DNA from: Pseudidiomarina aestuarii | Lineage (GTDB): Bacteria > Pseudomonadota > Gammaproteobacteria > Enterobacterales > Alteromonadaceae | Assembly (NCBI RefSeq): GCF_003987355.1 | Contig: NZ_PIPR01000001.1 | Span: forward strand, 1,798,001 to 1,862,000 | Length of the DNA: 64,000 nucleotides | Direction: 5' to 3' | In this document: positions 48,672 to 57,780 of the stretch, piece by piece | Position numbering within the stretch: the stretch's first letter is position 1 | Layout: the number at the start of each line of letters is the position of its first letter | Translations under genes and position numbers: made by a program | The notes under the pieces: generated by a model | Seen by the model: the letters and a program-made list of their open reading frames with translations, nothing else | Databases searched by the model: none | Told to the model about the DNA's origin: nothing

Positions 48672-49331
48672 TTAAAACGGTGCGATTTTATTGAAAAAGC
48701 GCTGCAACCAACCCATGCGCTGCGCATCGCTGATATAACCGTCACCCATATATTCCAAGCGAGCATCAGCAACGGCAGTCGACATCACTGTATTGCTACG
48801 ATTGATTTGCCGCGGATTCACAATGCCCGAGAAACGAATAACTTCCGTACCCTGGTTGATGGCGATTTGCTTTTCACCGCGGATCCGTAAGTTGCCATTA
48901 CGGAGCACTTGTAAAACCGTCACGGTAATCGTTCCTGAAAATCGGTTATTGGCACTAGACCCACCGCTACCGGTAAAGTCGTTGTTGCTGCCAACGGCAA
49001 AACCGTATTCTGCGAGTTCTTCTAAAGCGTCAGGCAATCCCTCTAGGTCAACCCCCACGTTGCTGGTTCTGGATGCATTCGATGAAGCACTTTTGGTCGC
49101 GCTGACTTGCTCTTCCAACACAACTGTCAGAATGTCACCAATGCGGCGTGGCCGTTGATCTTCAAACAAAGGAACGTAACCCTGTTGCGCTTGGTAAATA
49201 GAACCATTCGCTTCGCCTTGCGGCAGATCCGGAATCGAAACCTCTTCATAGGGCTCGACAACAACCGGATCGGGCACGCTACTGCATGCTGCCAATCCGA
49301 GTGCGAGAATACCCACCGCTACCGCTTTCAT
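48672..49331 (-). CDS. flgH: Flagellar L-ring lipoprotein FlgH
   Basis: The 219-residue product has a lipobox (LALGLAACSSVPDP) and the L-ring motifs RRIGDILTVVLEEQ and GNLRIRGEKQIAINQGTEVI. It forms the outer-membrane ring. It starts just after flgG. Confidence 0.97.
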   Translation of the reverse strand: MKAVAVGILALGLAACSSVPDPVVVEPYEEVSIPDLPQGEANGSIYQAQQGYVPLFEDQRPRRIGDILTVVLEEQVSATKSASSNASRTSNVGVDLEGLPDALEELAEYGFAVGSNNDFTGSGGSSANNRFSGTITVTVLQVLRNGNLRIRGEKQIAINQGTEVIRFSGIVNPRQINRSNTVMSTAVADARLEYMGDGYISDAQRMGWLQRFFNKIAPF

Positions 49332-49332
49332 C

Positions 49333-50115
49333 TTAGAGTTGTCCTAACCGCGCCAGCATTTCATCGCTAGTTTGAACGGCACGACTATTGATTTCATAAG
49401 CGCGCTGGGTCTGAATCATGTTGACCATTTCCTCAACCACGTTCACGTTGGAGGCTTCAACAAACCCCTGATACAAGCGTCCTGCACCGTTGACACCAGG
49501 TAGCGCTTCGGTTGGTGCACCAGATGAGGCCGTCTCAATATATAAGTTACCGCCAATAGCCTCCAAGCCCGCGTCGTTCATAAAGGTGGCGAGGCTGATT
49601 TGTCCCACTTGCTGGTTTTGTGCAATACCCGGTTGTTTGACCGAGACAATACCGTCCTCACCAATGGTCACACTCAATGCATTGGCGGGCAGAAAAATAG
49701 CAGGCTCGAGTGGTTGCCCACTGGCGGTCACCATTTGTCCATCTTGGTTGATCTGAAAGCTACCGTCACGGGTGTAAGCGATGTTGCCATCTGGCAGTAA
49801 AACTTGGAAAAAGCCTTTGCCGTTAATCGCCAAGTCATTGGAGTTTTCTGTATTGCTTAAATTGCCTTGTGTGTGCAAGCGTTCGGTTGCTGCAGCACGA
49901 ACACCGGTACCGACCTGCAAACCGGACGGCAGCGCGTCTTGCGCATTATTCATAGCACCGGGTTGGCGCATATTTTGATACAGCAAATCTTCAAACACAG
50001 CGCGTGAACGTTTGAAGCCTGTCGTATTCACGTTTGCCAGGTTGTTGGTAATTACGTCTAATTGTTGCTGTTGCCCAGTCAGGCCTGTTTTTGCAATCCA
50101 CAATGACTTAATCAT
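49333..50115 (-). CDS. flgG: Flagellar distal rod protein FlgG
   Basis: The 260-residue product begins [20 protein letters not shown] and has [20 protein letters not shown], diagnostic of the distal rod. The C-terminus ends [15 protein letters not shown]. The length is normal. Confidence 0.97.
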   Translation of the reverse strand: MIKSLWIAKTGLTGQQQQLDVITNNLANVNTTGFKRSRAVFEDLLYQNMRQPGAMNNAQDALPSGLQVGTGVRAAATERLHTQGNLSNTENSNDLAINGKGFFQVLLPDGNIAYTRDGSFQINQDGQMVTASGQPLEPAIFLPANALSVTIGEDGIVSVKQPGIAQNQQVGQISLATFMNDAGLEAIGGNLYIETASSGAPTEALPGVNGAGRLYQGFVEASNVNVVEEMVNMIQTQRAYEINSRAVQTSDEMLARLGQL

Positions 50116-50130
50116 AATGGCTTTCTCCCG

Positions 50131-50874
50131 TTAGCCACGCACAGACAGCAAGCTATTCGCCTGTTGCGCCGTCTCGTCAGCTTTATTTATTACACTCATA
50201 TTGAGTTCATAGCGGCGTTGGTTATCGATCATCGCAACCATCGCATCAATAGCGTTTACATTACTGCCTTCTAGCGCACCAGAGCGCACTTGTGCTGTTT
50301 CTGATGCTGCCAAAGGTGCATTTACCGGACTACGAAACCAACCATCTTCGCTGCGCATCAATTGCTGCGGTTCCGTGACATCGACCAATTTCAAACGATC
50401 CAACGGTACCAGCTCTGTTGGATTACCACCCATGCCAATGCCAGAAATCGTACCGTCATTACCAATGGAAACCGAAGTACCCAACGGCACCTGAATGGGG
50501 CCACCTTGACCGAGTACAGGCATGCCGCCGACCGTCATTTGACCTTCTGCGTTCACCTGTAAATCACCACGCTTGGTGTAGGCCTCGCCAGCTGGGGTTT
50601 GCACCGCCAACCACGCGTTTCCTTGCATCGCGACATCCAAATCACGCTCGGTGGTTTGCACCGTTCCAGAGCTGGTATCAAATAGACCCGTTGCCGATAC
50701 CGCAGCCACGCGAGTGTCGTGCACACCAGCACCATTTATCGGAACAGCGCGCGCGGCAGCGAGCTGAGCCCGAAAGCCACTGGTCGATACATTGGCGAGG
50801 TTATTCGTCACCACCGCCTGTTCGTCCAACGTTTGCCGCGCACCATTCATGGCTGTATATAAAATGGCATCCAT
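50131..50874 (-). CDS. flgF: Flagellar proximal rod protein FlgF
   Basis: The 247-residue product begins MDAILYTAMNGARQTLDEQA and has the rod motif NNLANVSTSGFRAQLAAARA. The C-terminus (RRYELNMSVINKADETAQQA) is typical. It precedes flgG with a 15-bp gap. Confidence 0.96.
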   Translation of the reverse strand: MDAILYTAMNGARQTLDEQAVVTNNLANVSTSGFRAQLAAARAVPINGAGVHDTRVAAVSATGLFDTSSGTVQTTERDLDVAMQGNAWLAVQTPAGEAYTKRGDLQVNAEGQMTVGGMPVLGQGGPIQVPLGTSVSIGNDGTISGIGMGGNPTELVPLDRLKLVDVTEPQQLMRSEDGWFRSPVNAPLAASETAQVRSGALEGSNVNAIDAMVAMIDNQRRYELNMSVINKADETAQQANSLLSVRG

Positions 50875-50907
50875 GAGCTGTTCCTCTTAACGTTTACTGG
50901 TTAACGA

Positions 50908-52092
50908 TTAACGTAACTGCATGGTGGTCTGCAGGGCTTCATCCTGAGACTTGATGCTTTGTGCGTTCGCTTGGTAGTTACGTTGGGCAATGATCATCGC
51001 GACAAGCTCTTGTGTCAGATCGACGTTCGAAGCTTCTACTGCACCGGCCATAATGTTGCCGAACTGACCTTGCCCAGGCACCGATACAATCGGCTGTCCT
51101 GATTCAGTAGTTTCGCGCCAACCGTTGTCACCAGCCGGCTGCAGGCCTTCTAGGCTTTGGAAGTTCGCCAAAGCAATAGTGCCCAGTACCCGCTCCTGCT
51201 CATTCGAGTAAGTACCGACAATCTCACCTAATTCATTGATATTGACCTGCATGAGTGTTCCAGAGACGTAACCATCTTGGAAAATTTCAGCAAGTTCGAA
51301 TTCGTTGGCGAACTGAGTCGAACCTTCGAGCTCCATACTTACAGTCATTGGGTCTGAACCATTAGGTGGAGCAAACGTAAATGCATCAAGACCACTCGTC
51401 GAATCCAATAAGCCATTTCCGTCAAAGGTCAATTGGCCAATTTCAGGAGCTACTTCATTGTCACGTACAAGCCGCACTTCCCAGGTATTGATTGCGGTTT
51501 TCGTAAAGTACATCTGACTTTGATGTGGCGTACCTAACGAGTCATATAACGTGACACTGTTGGTGTAGGAATAAGAGTTGGCATTGGCTGGGTCAAAAGG
51601 AACCGCTCCGCGGTTAACAATGGCCGAACGCGTATCCATATTAAACGTGGCTTGGATCGAATTAGTCGCATACGCAGGCAAACCAACGGATGGTATTTGC
51701 ATAACTTGTGGCTGACCACCGAAGTCGATACCTGCAGGATAACCCGTCAAGCGTGCACCTGATGCGTTGGTTAAGTAGCCACTGCGATCCATCGTCAACT
51801 GACCATTTCGCGAGTAGATAATTTCGCCTGCGCTTTCAAAGCGGAAAAAACCTTTACCCGATACCGCTAAGTCCAAACCACGATCGGTAGTCTCAATATT
51901 ACCGTCACTGAAATCCTGCACGACACCGGCTAGACGCGTACCCAAACCGACCTCGGCATTGGCGTAAATGTCTGCAAACTGTGCGCGTGAGCTTTTAAAA
52001 CCAACAATTTGTGAGTTGGCAACGTTGTTACTAATCACATCAAGATTAATGGCCGCAGCGCGTAAACCTGAAAGTGCTTGTGAAAAACCCAT
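50908..52092 (-). CDS. flgE: Flagellar hook protein FlgE
   Basis: FlgE polymerises into the hook. From the ATG at 52092 the product begins MGFSQALSGLRAAAINLDVI and has 394 residues; the longer frame's N-terminus does not fit the family. The end SIKSQDEALQTTMQLR is typical. FlgD lies 10 bp upstream. Confidence 0.96.
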   Translation of the reverse strand: MGFSQALSGLRAAAINLDVISNNVANSQIVGFKSSRAQFADIYANAEVGLGTRLAGVVQDFSDGNIETTDRGLDLAVSGKGFFRFESAGEIIYSRNGQLTMDRSGYLTNASGARLTGYPAGIDFGGQPQVMQIPSVGLPAYATNSIQATFNMDTRSAIVNRGAVPFDPANANSYSYTNSVTLYDSLGTPHQSQMYFTKTAINTWEVRLVRDNEVAPEIGQLTFDGNGLLDSTSGLDAFTFAPPNGSDPMTVSMELEGSTQFANEFELAEIFQDGYVSGTLMQVNINELGEIVGTYSNEQERVLGTIALANFQSLEGLQPAGDNGWRETTESGQPIVSVPGQGQFGNIMAGAVEASNVDLTQELVAMIIAQRNYQANAQSIKSQDEALQTTMQLR

Positions 52093-52102
52093 AATGAGCT
52101 CC

Positions 52103-52774
52103 TTAAATAATTTGACGAATATCTTCGAGTCGGACTGGATCGAGAATACCGCCGAGATCAAGCCGTGGACCGTCTTTGTAGTTACTGACTGCCAGTACTT
52201 GAGCGTAATTCAGTTGCTCAACACTGACTGACTTACCGTCATTGACGGCTTCAACACTAAATCGATAAGAACCTGGAGGAGCAGCAGTGCCGTCGTCCAT
52301 CAAGCCATCCCAGGTGTAAGAGTGAGAACCACTGTTGGCAGGACCTAAGTCAAAAGTCCGTATGAGCATGCCGCTTTCGTTGAATACTTTGGCTGTCATT
52401 TCGCCAACGGGTGACTGTAACTCCAGACCGAATGGCGTAGTATCGCCCGCTTCACCCACCAACAAACGATCACCTGGAACCAACACCGCTTTGCCGATGA
52501 GTCCAGCTGCCTGCAATGAACGCTGCGCATCAATTTGGCCATTGATGTTCTGCATCGTGTCATTTAACGACTCAATTCCACTGACGGTATTGATCTGGGC
52601 TAGCTGCGCAGTCATTTCATTGTTTTCCATTGGGTTCAATGGATCTTGGTTATTCAATTGAGCAACCAATAACGTCATAAAGTTATTGCGCATCTCTTCG
52701 CCATTCGAAGCGACTTGTCCACCACCGCGGTTGGCTTGAGTCACAACACTGGCGTCAATAGTATTGCCAAACAT
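52103..52774 (-). CDS. flgD: Hook-capping protein FlgD
   Basis: FlgD is the temporary scaffold for hook assembly. The 223-residue product has the conserved N-terminal block NFMTLLVAQLNNQDPLNPME and a C-terminal FlgD Ig-like domain (SHSYTWDGLMDDGTAAPPGS). It lies between flgC and flgE. Confidence 0.96.
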   Translation of the reverse strand: MFGNTIDASVVTQANRGGGQVASNGEEMRNNFMTLLVAQLNNQDPLNPMENNEMTAQLAQINTVSGIESLNDTMQNINGQIDAQRSLQAAGLIGKAVLVPGDRLLVGEAGDTTPFGLELQSPVGEMTAKVFNESGMLIRTFDLGPANSGSHSYTWDGLMDDGTAAPPGSYRFSVEAVNDGKSVSVEQLNYAQVLAVSNYKDGPRLDLGGILDPVRLEDIRQII

Positions 52775-52784
52775 GTTTTACTCC

Positions 52785-53192
52785 TTAACTGCGGCCGATG
52801 GAGAGCGTGCGCATCAGTAATTCTTTACTGGTATTGAGCACTTCTACGTTGGCCTGATAAGACCGCGCCGCTGAAATCATATTGACCATTTCAGCAACGG
52901 GGTCGACATTGGGTAAGGTTACATAACCTTGGTCGTCTGCCAGCGGGTGTCCTGGCTGATACTCGCGCCGCGCTGGCGCTTCCGATTCAACCACTTGCTT
53001 AACCTGCACACCACCCACACCTTGGTTCTGCAGTTGCTGTTCGAAGATCACCTGCTTTGCTTTATAAGGATCGCCATTTGGTCCTGCGACACTATTGGCG
53101 TTTGCCATATTGCTCGCCGACACGTTCATGCGCTGTGACTGCGCTGTTAGTGCTGAGCCGGCAATATCGAGAATGGAGAAATTAGTCGCCAT
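52785..53192 (-). CDS. flgC: Flagellar rod protein FlgC
   Basis: The 135-residue product ([30 protein letters not shown]) ends [14 protein letters not shown]. Two adjacent ATGs exist at 53195 and 53192; the second has GGAG 6 bp upstream. It follows flgB by 11 bp. Confidence 0.95.
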   Translation of the reverse strand: MATNFSILDIAGSALTAQSQRMNVSASNMANANSVAGPNGDPYKAKQVIFEQQLQNQGVGGVQVKQVVESEAPARREYQPGHPLADDQGYVTLPNVDPVAEMVNMISAARSYQANVEVLNTSKELLMRTLSIGRS

Positions 53193-53203
53193 CATATGCT
53201 CCG

Positions 53204-53611
53204 TTATTGTTCAGGTTGCATGGCTTTGCGTAAGCCACTGGTGCGATCATCAAGGAACTGAATATCGGCTTGATAGCGCAGTGAATTGTCGAGGAACTGA
53301 GTGCGTTCGATATCCATATCGACAGTATTCCCATCCAGCCGAGACTGCGTTGGTGTCCGATATTGAAGCTGTGCCGTCACGCTGTTACTCGCCCCGAGCT
53401 GCAGGTGCCCTGCATGCGTTTTAGTCGGTTGAGTAGTGCCTTGAAGTGACGCACTCGCCCGTTGCAACTCGGCACTAAAATTAATATCCCGCGCTTTGAA
53501 ATTGGGCGTATCTGCGTTGGCGATATTATTCGCGATCACTTCCTGCCGCTGTTGCCGAAGCGACAGCGCTTGTTGGTGAAACTGCAGAGACTGACTCAGT
53601 TTATCGATCAT
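53204..53611 (-). CDS. flgB: Flagellar rod protein FlgB
   Basis: From the ATG at 53611 (GAGG 8 bp upstream) the product begins [20 protein letters not shown] and has 135 residues, with the rod motif [18 protein letters not shown]. It heads flgBCDEFGHIJ and is divergent from flgA, as in E. coli. The 184-bp gap 53612-53795 should hold class II promoters; a TATACT -10 box for flgA is visible near 53755. Confidence 0.95.
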   Translation of the reverse strand: MIDKLSQSLQFHQQALSLRQQRQEVIANNIANADTPNFKARDINFSAELQRASASLQGTTQPTKTHAGHLQLGASNSVTAQLQYRTPTQSRLDGNTVDMDIERTQFLDNSLRYQADIQFLDDRTSGLRKAMQPEQ

Positions 53612-53795
53612 CCCGGTATCCTCGATCCTCGCGATCCTCATTTCGATCGCTTTTTTCTCACGGTCTAGACTAGACCTGCTGTTGACAAGACAAAGGGACA
53701 AAAAAGCGCCTTTTTTACCCCTAATTCTGCGATTAGAGAAAATTTGAGGTCGTTATACTGGCCTTTCACTGAGGTATGAGTAGAGATCCGTGATC

Positions 53796-54485
53796 ATGAG
53801 GTTATGCCAACTACTACTGATTGGTTTGAGCTTGCACAGCGCTGCGCTGTTAGCGAGCACACCAGCCATGCCGCAGTGGGAGCGTCAACTGCGCTCGGAG
53901 CTCGCGATGCCGTTGCAACGGTTAGCGGACGACTACGAATTGACATTAAGTTGGTCCGAAACACGCAAACAGCAGTTGAACGACTGTGTCGTTGCGAGTC
54001 TCTCAGTTCCAGAGGATACCCAGTTGCGTCGCGGTCGCGCACTGATACCGGTTACCTGTGAAGACTCACCACGTCCGCATTATGTGCCCGTGACCATTCA
54101 ACTTTTGGGAACTTATTATGTTCTCGCCGATTCAGTTTCAGCAGGTACGCGCATCACAGCCGAGCATATTAAAACTATGCAAGGTGACCTGACGCGTTTA
54201 CCACACCAAGCATTACGCGATCCTGAACAGATTATTGGTCAGCAAACGCGGCGATCTCTGGTTGCTGACACGGTCATTCAAGAAAGCTTTTTGCAAGTGC
54301 CTGTTGTTGTAGAACGAGGCCAAAATGTGACGGTGATTGCCTCAGGTGCTGGATTTGAGCTGCGCCAAGAGGGACAAGCGCTTGATGCAGGAGGCGTGAA
54401 TGAGATTATTCGCGTCCGTTTAGAAAACAAAAACTTACTGTCGGTCAAAGTCACAGGTCCCGGACGTGCGGTACCCGCATCATGA
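53796..54485 (+). CDS. flgA: P-ring assembly chaperone FlgA
   Basis: FlgA is the periplasmic chaperone for FlgI. The 229-residue product has a signal peptide (LCQLLLIGLSLHSAALLAS) and the C-terminal SAF domain (ADSVSAGTRITAEHIKTMQG, then VERGQNVTVIASGAGFELRQ). A GTG at 53790 would add two residues. The flgB group is divergent. Confidence 0.92.
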   Translation: MRLCQLLLIGLSLHSAALLASTPAMPQWERQLRSELAMPLQRLADDYELTLSWSETRKQQLNDCVVASLSVPEDTQLRRGRALIPVTCEDSPRPHYVPVTIQLLGTYYVLADSVSAGTRITAEHIKTMQGDLTRLPHQALRDPEQIIGQQTRRSLVADTVIQESFLQVPVVVERGQNVTVIASGAGFELRQEGQALDAGGVNEIIRVRLENKNLLSVKVTGPGRAVPAS

Positions 54486-54525
54486 CCTTCTCTATAGATT
54501 ACTATGAATTTTTTGCACATTCGGT

Positions 54526-54552
54526 TAAAGTTTGGCGGTGCTCTGCCGATAA
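54526..54552 (+). promoter_or_regulatory. Sigma-28 promoter of flgMN
   Basis: TAAAGTTT, 11 bp, GCCGATAA: a perfect match to the consensus, 15 bp before the annotated flgM start. It lets FliA activate its own inhibitor. Confidence 0.9.
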
Positions 54553-54567
54553 CTCAGGTAGACATAA

Positions 54568-54870
54568 ATGAGTGAGGTATTTCCTGTGAAAGTGAATGGA
54601 TTTCAGCCACTGCCCGGTACCAACCAAACGGAATCGAACCGTTCGGCGAAAACGGGTGCGCCTTCGACTGAAGCTAGTCAAGCAGCTAGTTCAGCGGACG
54701 TCGTCACTCATTTTAGTCAACTCCCGCAAGATCAAAGCCAAGATATCGATACCGCTAAAGTCGAATCCATTCGACAAGCTATTCGTGACGGCCAACTGAC
54801 GATGCGTGCTGACCAAATAGCCGAATCTATGTTGCAAAGTTTAACTGAATCATCCAGCAACTCTGATTAG
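54568..54870 (+). CDS. flgM: Anti-sigma-28 factor FlgM
   Basis: FlgM binds FliA until it is exported through the finished hook. The 100-residue product is low-complexity in its first half. It has the helical C-terminus (DIDTAKVESIRQAIRDGQLT, then ADQIAESML) that contacts sigma-28. A GTG at 54586 has a well-placed GAGG and is an alternative start. It has a perfect sigma-28 promoter, and flgN follows after 5 bp. Confidence 0.93.
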   Translation: MSEVFPVKVNGFQPLPGTNQTESNRSAKTGAPSTEASQAASSADVVTHFSQLPQDQSQDIDTAKVESIRQAIRDGQLTMRADQIAESMLQSLTESSSNSD

Positions 54871-54875
54871 GATTT

Positions 54876-55328
54876 ATGGGACTACAGACGCATTTAGACG
54901 CACAAATTACCCGATTGACTAATTTGCAGCAATTGCTTGAGCAAGAGCAATCTATGTTGAGTGCCGGCACTATCGATGGCGCTGAATTGGAGCGTATCGC
55001 ACAAGCCAAAACCGCGTTGCAACAAGAAATCGAAGCCGCTGAGCAACAGCGCCGCACCGCTCAACAGAAACTCGGATTTGCAACTGACAGCAAAGGCGCT
55101 CGTAAGGCAGCTGATCAGGCCGGTTGTTTAGATACTTGGGAAACTTTGCTGCAGGCGGCCGAACGCGTAGCAAAAATGAACCAGTTAAACGGCGAGCTTA
55201 TTCAACACCGCCTACACCACAATCAGCACATGCTCAATATTCTGCGTGATGCCAGTGGCGGCGGCCAACTGTATGGCTCTGACGGTAATCAACCGACTCG
55301 CCCTCAGCGTATTAACTCCAAAGCTTAA
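54876..55328 (+). CDS. flgN: Flagellar chaperone FlgN
   Basis: FlgN is the export chaperone for FlgK and FlgL. The 150-residue helical product (LDAQITRLTNLQQLLEQEQS, then MNQLNGELIQHRLHHNQ) fits the family, and the flgM-flgN order is standard. The stop overlaps that of the convergent S1/P1 nuclease gene, which ends the flagellar region. Confidence 0.9.
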   Translation: MGLQTHLDAQITRLTNLQQLLEQEQSMLSAGTIDGAELERIAQAKTALQQEIEAAEQQRRTAQQKLGFATDSKGARKAADQAGCLDTWETLLQAAERVAKMNQLNGELIQHRLHHNQHMLNILRDASGGGQLYGSDGNQPTRPQRINSKA

Positions 55329-56104
55329 TGCTGATAAATACCATCGAGGAGCGCCGCTAAACGCTGCGCGCCCATTTGCATCCGTTGCTCTAAAATGGGT
55401 CCATATTGCGCCGTGTAGTTTTCACCTAAGCGTTGCTGCGGTGCGTAGTCGGAATAGATTCGACGGGTAATTGCAGCCGATTCGTTGGCCCATCCCAACA
55501 CCAATGATTCGCTGTACTGCAAAGGCGCTAGCGGCTCTAACTCTTGACCCAAGCTCTCGGCTTTAGCGTGTGGTGGCTCACCATTGCGCCGCAATAACAT
55601 GCCGGTATCCCACAACCAGTGCAAATTACGTTCTTCGTCGAAGTAATATAAATTGGCGCGGTTTCCGCCTAAGTCATCCGCAAAACTTACGTGCATAGGT
55701 TGATGTAAATCACCAACAAAATGCGCCAAAAATGCCAACGCAACCCAACTTTCTGGGTTGTTCTTTAGGACGCTGTAATGATGCTGAATAGCCGACAAAA
55801 CGCAGCCCTGTGGCGGACATGCATCTGCTTTCACTTGTGCTTGAGTACGCTCGAAATTGACGTAATGGTGAGGTTTTGCCCAGTCCCACTTATCATTGCT
55901 TTTAATATCGTCAGCCCAACTGCAAATGGCCCCGAAAGAGTCATAATCTGGATGTTCAGCTACCATAGCATCGAGGCGTTGACGCGTTGCCGGCGACACT
56001 AACTCATAGGTCATCTGACAGAACACGACATGCCCAACACCACCATAACTTTGTGCGGCAGGACTGAATGCAAGCAAACTCAAAAGAATCAAAATCAGTC
56101 GCAT
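55325..56104 (-). CDS. Secreted S1/P1-family nuclease
   Basis: This zinc-dependent phosphodiesterase family degrades single-stranded nucleic acids. The 259-residue product has a signal peptide ending near AAQS. Zinc-site motifs are visible: GH near residue 24, WADD near 64, HHYVNF, then FVGDLHQPMHVSF and NLHWLWD. The mature N-terminus usually starts with Trp (WGxxGH), whose backbone binds zinc; here it reads YGGVGH. The gene stands alone and converges on flgN. Confidence 0.9.
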   Translation of the reverse strand: MRLILILLSLLAFSPAAQSYGGVGHVVFCQMTYELVSPATRQRLDAMVAEHPDYDSFGAICSWADDIKSNDKWDWAKPHHYVNFERTQAQVKADACPPQGCVLSAIQHHYSVLKNNPESWVALAFLAHFVGDLHQPMHVSFADDLGGNRANLYYFDEERNLHWLWDTGMLLRRNGEPPHAKAESLGQELEPLAPLQYSESLVLGWANESAAITRRIYSDYAPQQRLGENYTAQYGPILEQRMQMGAQRLAALLDGIYQH

Positions 56105-56120
56105 GACTACTCCTCAATAC

Positions 56121-56207
56121 AGCTACTGGCTATTGGCTAATGGCTATTCGCAACGAGCGAAACCAGGGTTTTCTAATAGCAAGTAACTAATAGCTAATAG
56201 CTAATAA
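56121..56207 (-). repeat. Degenerate heptanucleotide repeats at the sugar-dehydrogenase stop
   Basis: On the minus strand, 56173-56207 contains head-to-tail copies of TAGCTAT, and 56121-56148 contains TAGCCAT/TAGCCAA/TAGCCAG. The first block encodes the last residues and stop of the sugar dehydrogenase; the second lies just upstream of the nuclease start. The unit is 7 bp. Confidence 0.75.
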
Positions 56208-57254
56208 TTTGGCGTTTGGTGAATCTTCTAGGATGTAGAGTCGCCCATCGCTGCCGCTCGCCACAGCGCGGTAGCGCGTCTCACGCTCTTGTAAAAAGTC
56301 TTGTGACTGTTGCCATTTCCCATCCACAAAACGAAAACGTTGCAAGCGCTGACCAGCCAAATGTGCCACCCATAAATCACCGTTATGCAGGGCTAAACCC
56401 GCAGGCGCTAATGATGGCGTCCATTGTAATAGCGGTTGAACTGTCCCCGGCAATTTTTGCAAGGGACTTACATAAGCACCCGTGTAATCAATGCCATAAG
56501 TGACCAACGGCCAGCCGTAGTTTTTGCCCGCCTCAATCTTGTTGAGTTCATCGCCACCGCGAGGACCATGTTCATGCTGCCATATCGCATCACGCTCAGC
56601 GTCATAAACAATGCCTTGCACATTCCGATGTCCGTAACTGTAGATTAACGGTGCTTCTTTATGCCGAAATGGATTATCTTCAGGTACGCTGCCATCGGCA
56701 TTCATGCGCACTATTTTGCCTAAGTAACTATCCAGATTTTGTGCTTGCTCCCGATAGTCAAAACCGTCACCAAGTGTCAGCAGTAACGTGGCGTCAGGAA
56801 GCCACGTCATTCGTCCACCATAATGTGCGGCTCCCTTCTTATCAGTGCCACTAAAAATCACTTCAAGATTGCTCACTTCTGTAGCTTCTTGATTCAACAT
56901 TCCAACACTCACACAGGTGGTGTTACGTGACGCGACTCCGCAGGCATAGCTTAAATACACTTTTCGACTTTGCTCAAAGTCTGGCGCTAATAACACCTCG
57001 AAAAGTCCGGCCTGAGCTTCAGCAAATAAGTTAGGCAGGTTTAACGCGACAGTTTGTGTCGCATTGGAGTTGGCATCGATATGTAGGAGTCGTCCGCCAC
57101 GCTCGGTCACCAACCAACTTTGGTCCGGTAGCTGCGCCAGACCCCACGGTTGGTTCAAATCATCCGCAATAACTGACAAGGTAATCTCTTCGTCCGCGAA
57201 TGTTGCGCCAGCGTACAACGCGAGACTCAACACGCTTAGTGCTAGTGCCTTCAT
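56187..57254 (-). CDS. PQQ-dependent aldose sugar dehydrogenase family protein
   Basis: The 355-residue product has a signal peptide (LSVLSLALYAGATFA) and a six-bladed propeller with the family motifs DDLNQPWGLA, GHRNVQG and WQHEHGPRGGDELN. Such soluble periplasmic enzymes oxidise sugars with pyrroloquinoline quinone. No PQQ biosynthesis genes are in view. The last six residues (LLAISY) and stop are made of a 7-bp tandem repeat, so the natural C-terminus may have been altered. The start overlaps the upstream membrane gene by ATGA. Confidence 0.88.
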   Translation of the reverse strand: MKALALSVLSLALYAGATFADEEITLSVIADDLNQPWGLAQLPDQSWLVTERGGRLLHIDANSNATQTVALNLPNLFAEAQAGLFEVLLAPDFEQSRKVYLSYACGVASRNTTCVSVGMLNQEATEVSNLEVIFSGTDKKGAAHYGGRMTWLPDATLLLTLGDGFDYREQAQNLDSYLGKIVRMNADGSVPEDNPFRHKEAPLIYSYGHRNVQGIVYDAERDAIWQHEHGPRGGDELNKIEAGKNYGWPLVTYGIDYTGAYVSPLQKLPGTVQPLLQWTPSLAPAGLALHNGDLWVAHLAGQRLQRFRFVDGKWQQSQDFLQERETRYRAVASGSDGRLYILEDSPNAKLLAISY

Positions 57255-57718
57255 GCTGCTGCTCCCTCACTCTGGTGGCTTGAATAACTGCTGATCTTAC
57301 TAACTCTGGCAAATAGATAACCTGCGAGGCCACCACATGCCACCATACTCACTAAGCCCGGAAGTGTTCGGTTCACGGCTATCAGTGTGGGCATCGGGAG
57401 CAGTGCATCGACAATCAAAAAGGCTACCCACAACCCAACCGCTCCACCGACTAGGAACCAAATCGGTTCAGGATTGGGGCGGCGCCGATCAATAAAATAG
57501 GCTACGGGGAGAGAAACAAGCAGCGAAGTTCCGAGAATAATCGCGAATGTCGGCGAAAAGTTGATAATATCGTGAAACGTGGCTTCTTTTCGGAGCGCCC
57601 AGTCAATCTCCACGGACCAATCCTGCAGCGCTGCAATATTAAATTGGGTTTGGATAATTGCAGCGGTGATGCTGGCAACCACTAAAGCAACCAGAAAAGC
57701 GAGAGCAATTCGTATCAT
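57251..57718 (-). CDS. Four-helix membrane protein of unknown function
   Basis: From the ATG at 57718 (GGAG 8 bp upstream) the 155-residue product begins MIRIALAFLVALVVASITAA. It has three further hydrophobic stretches (FAIILGTSLLVSLPVAYFI, IWFLVGGAVGLWVAFLIVDA, LPGLVSMVACGGLAGYLFA). I do not recognise the family. It overlaps the sugar dehydrogenase by ATGA, so both are probably co-expressed. Confidence 0.75.
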   Translation of the reverse strand: MIRIALAFLVALVVASITAAIIQTQFNIAALQDWSVEIDWALRKEATFHDIINFSPTFAIILGTSLLVSLPVAYFIDRRRPNPEPIWFLVGGAVGLWVAFLIVDALLPMPTLIAVNRTLPGLVSMVACGGLAGYLFARVSKISSYSSHQSEGAAA

Positions 57719-57780
57719 ACTGCTGACTCCGAGTTCGAATGAAAGATGGGACCCATTTAAGCTACGCCCCATGTGTCAGC

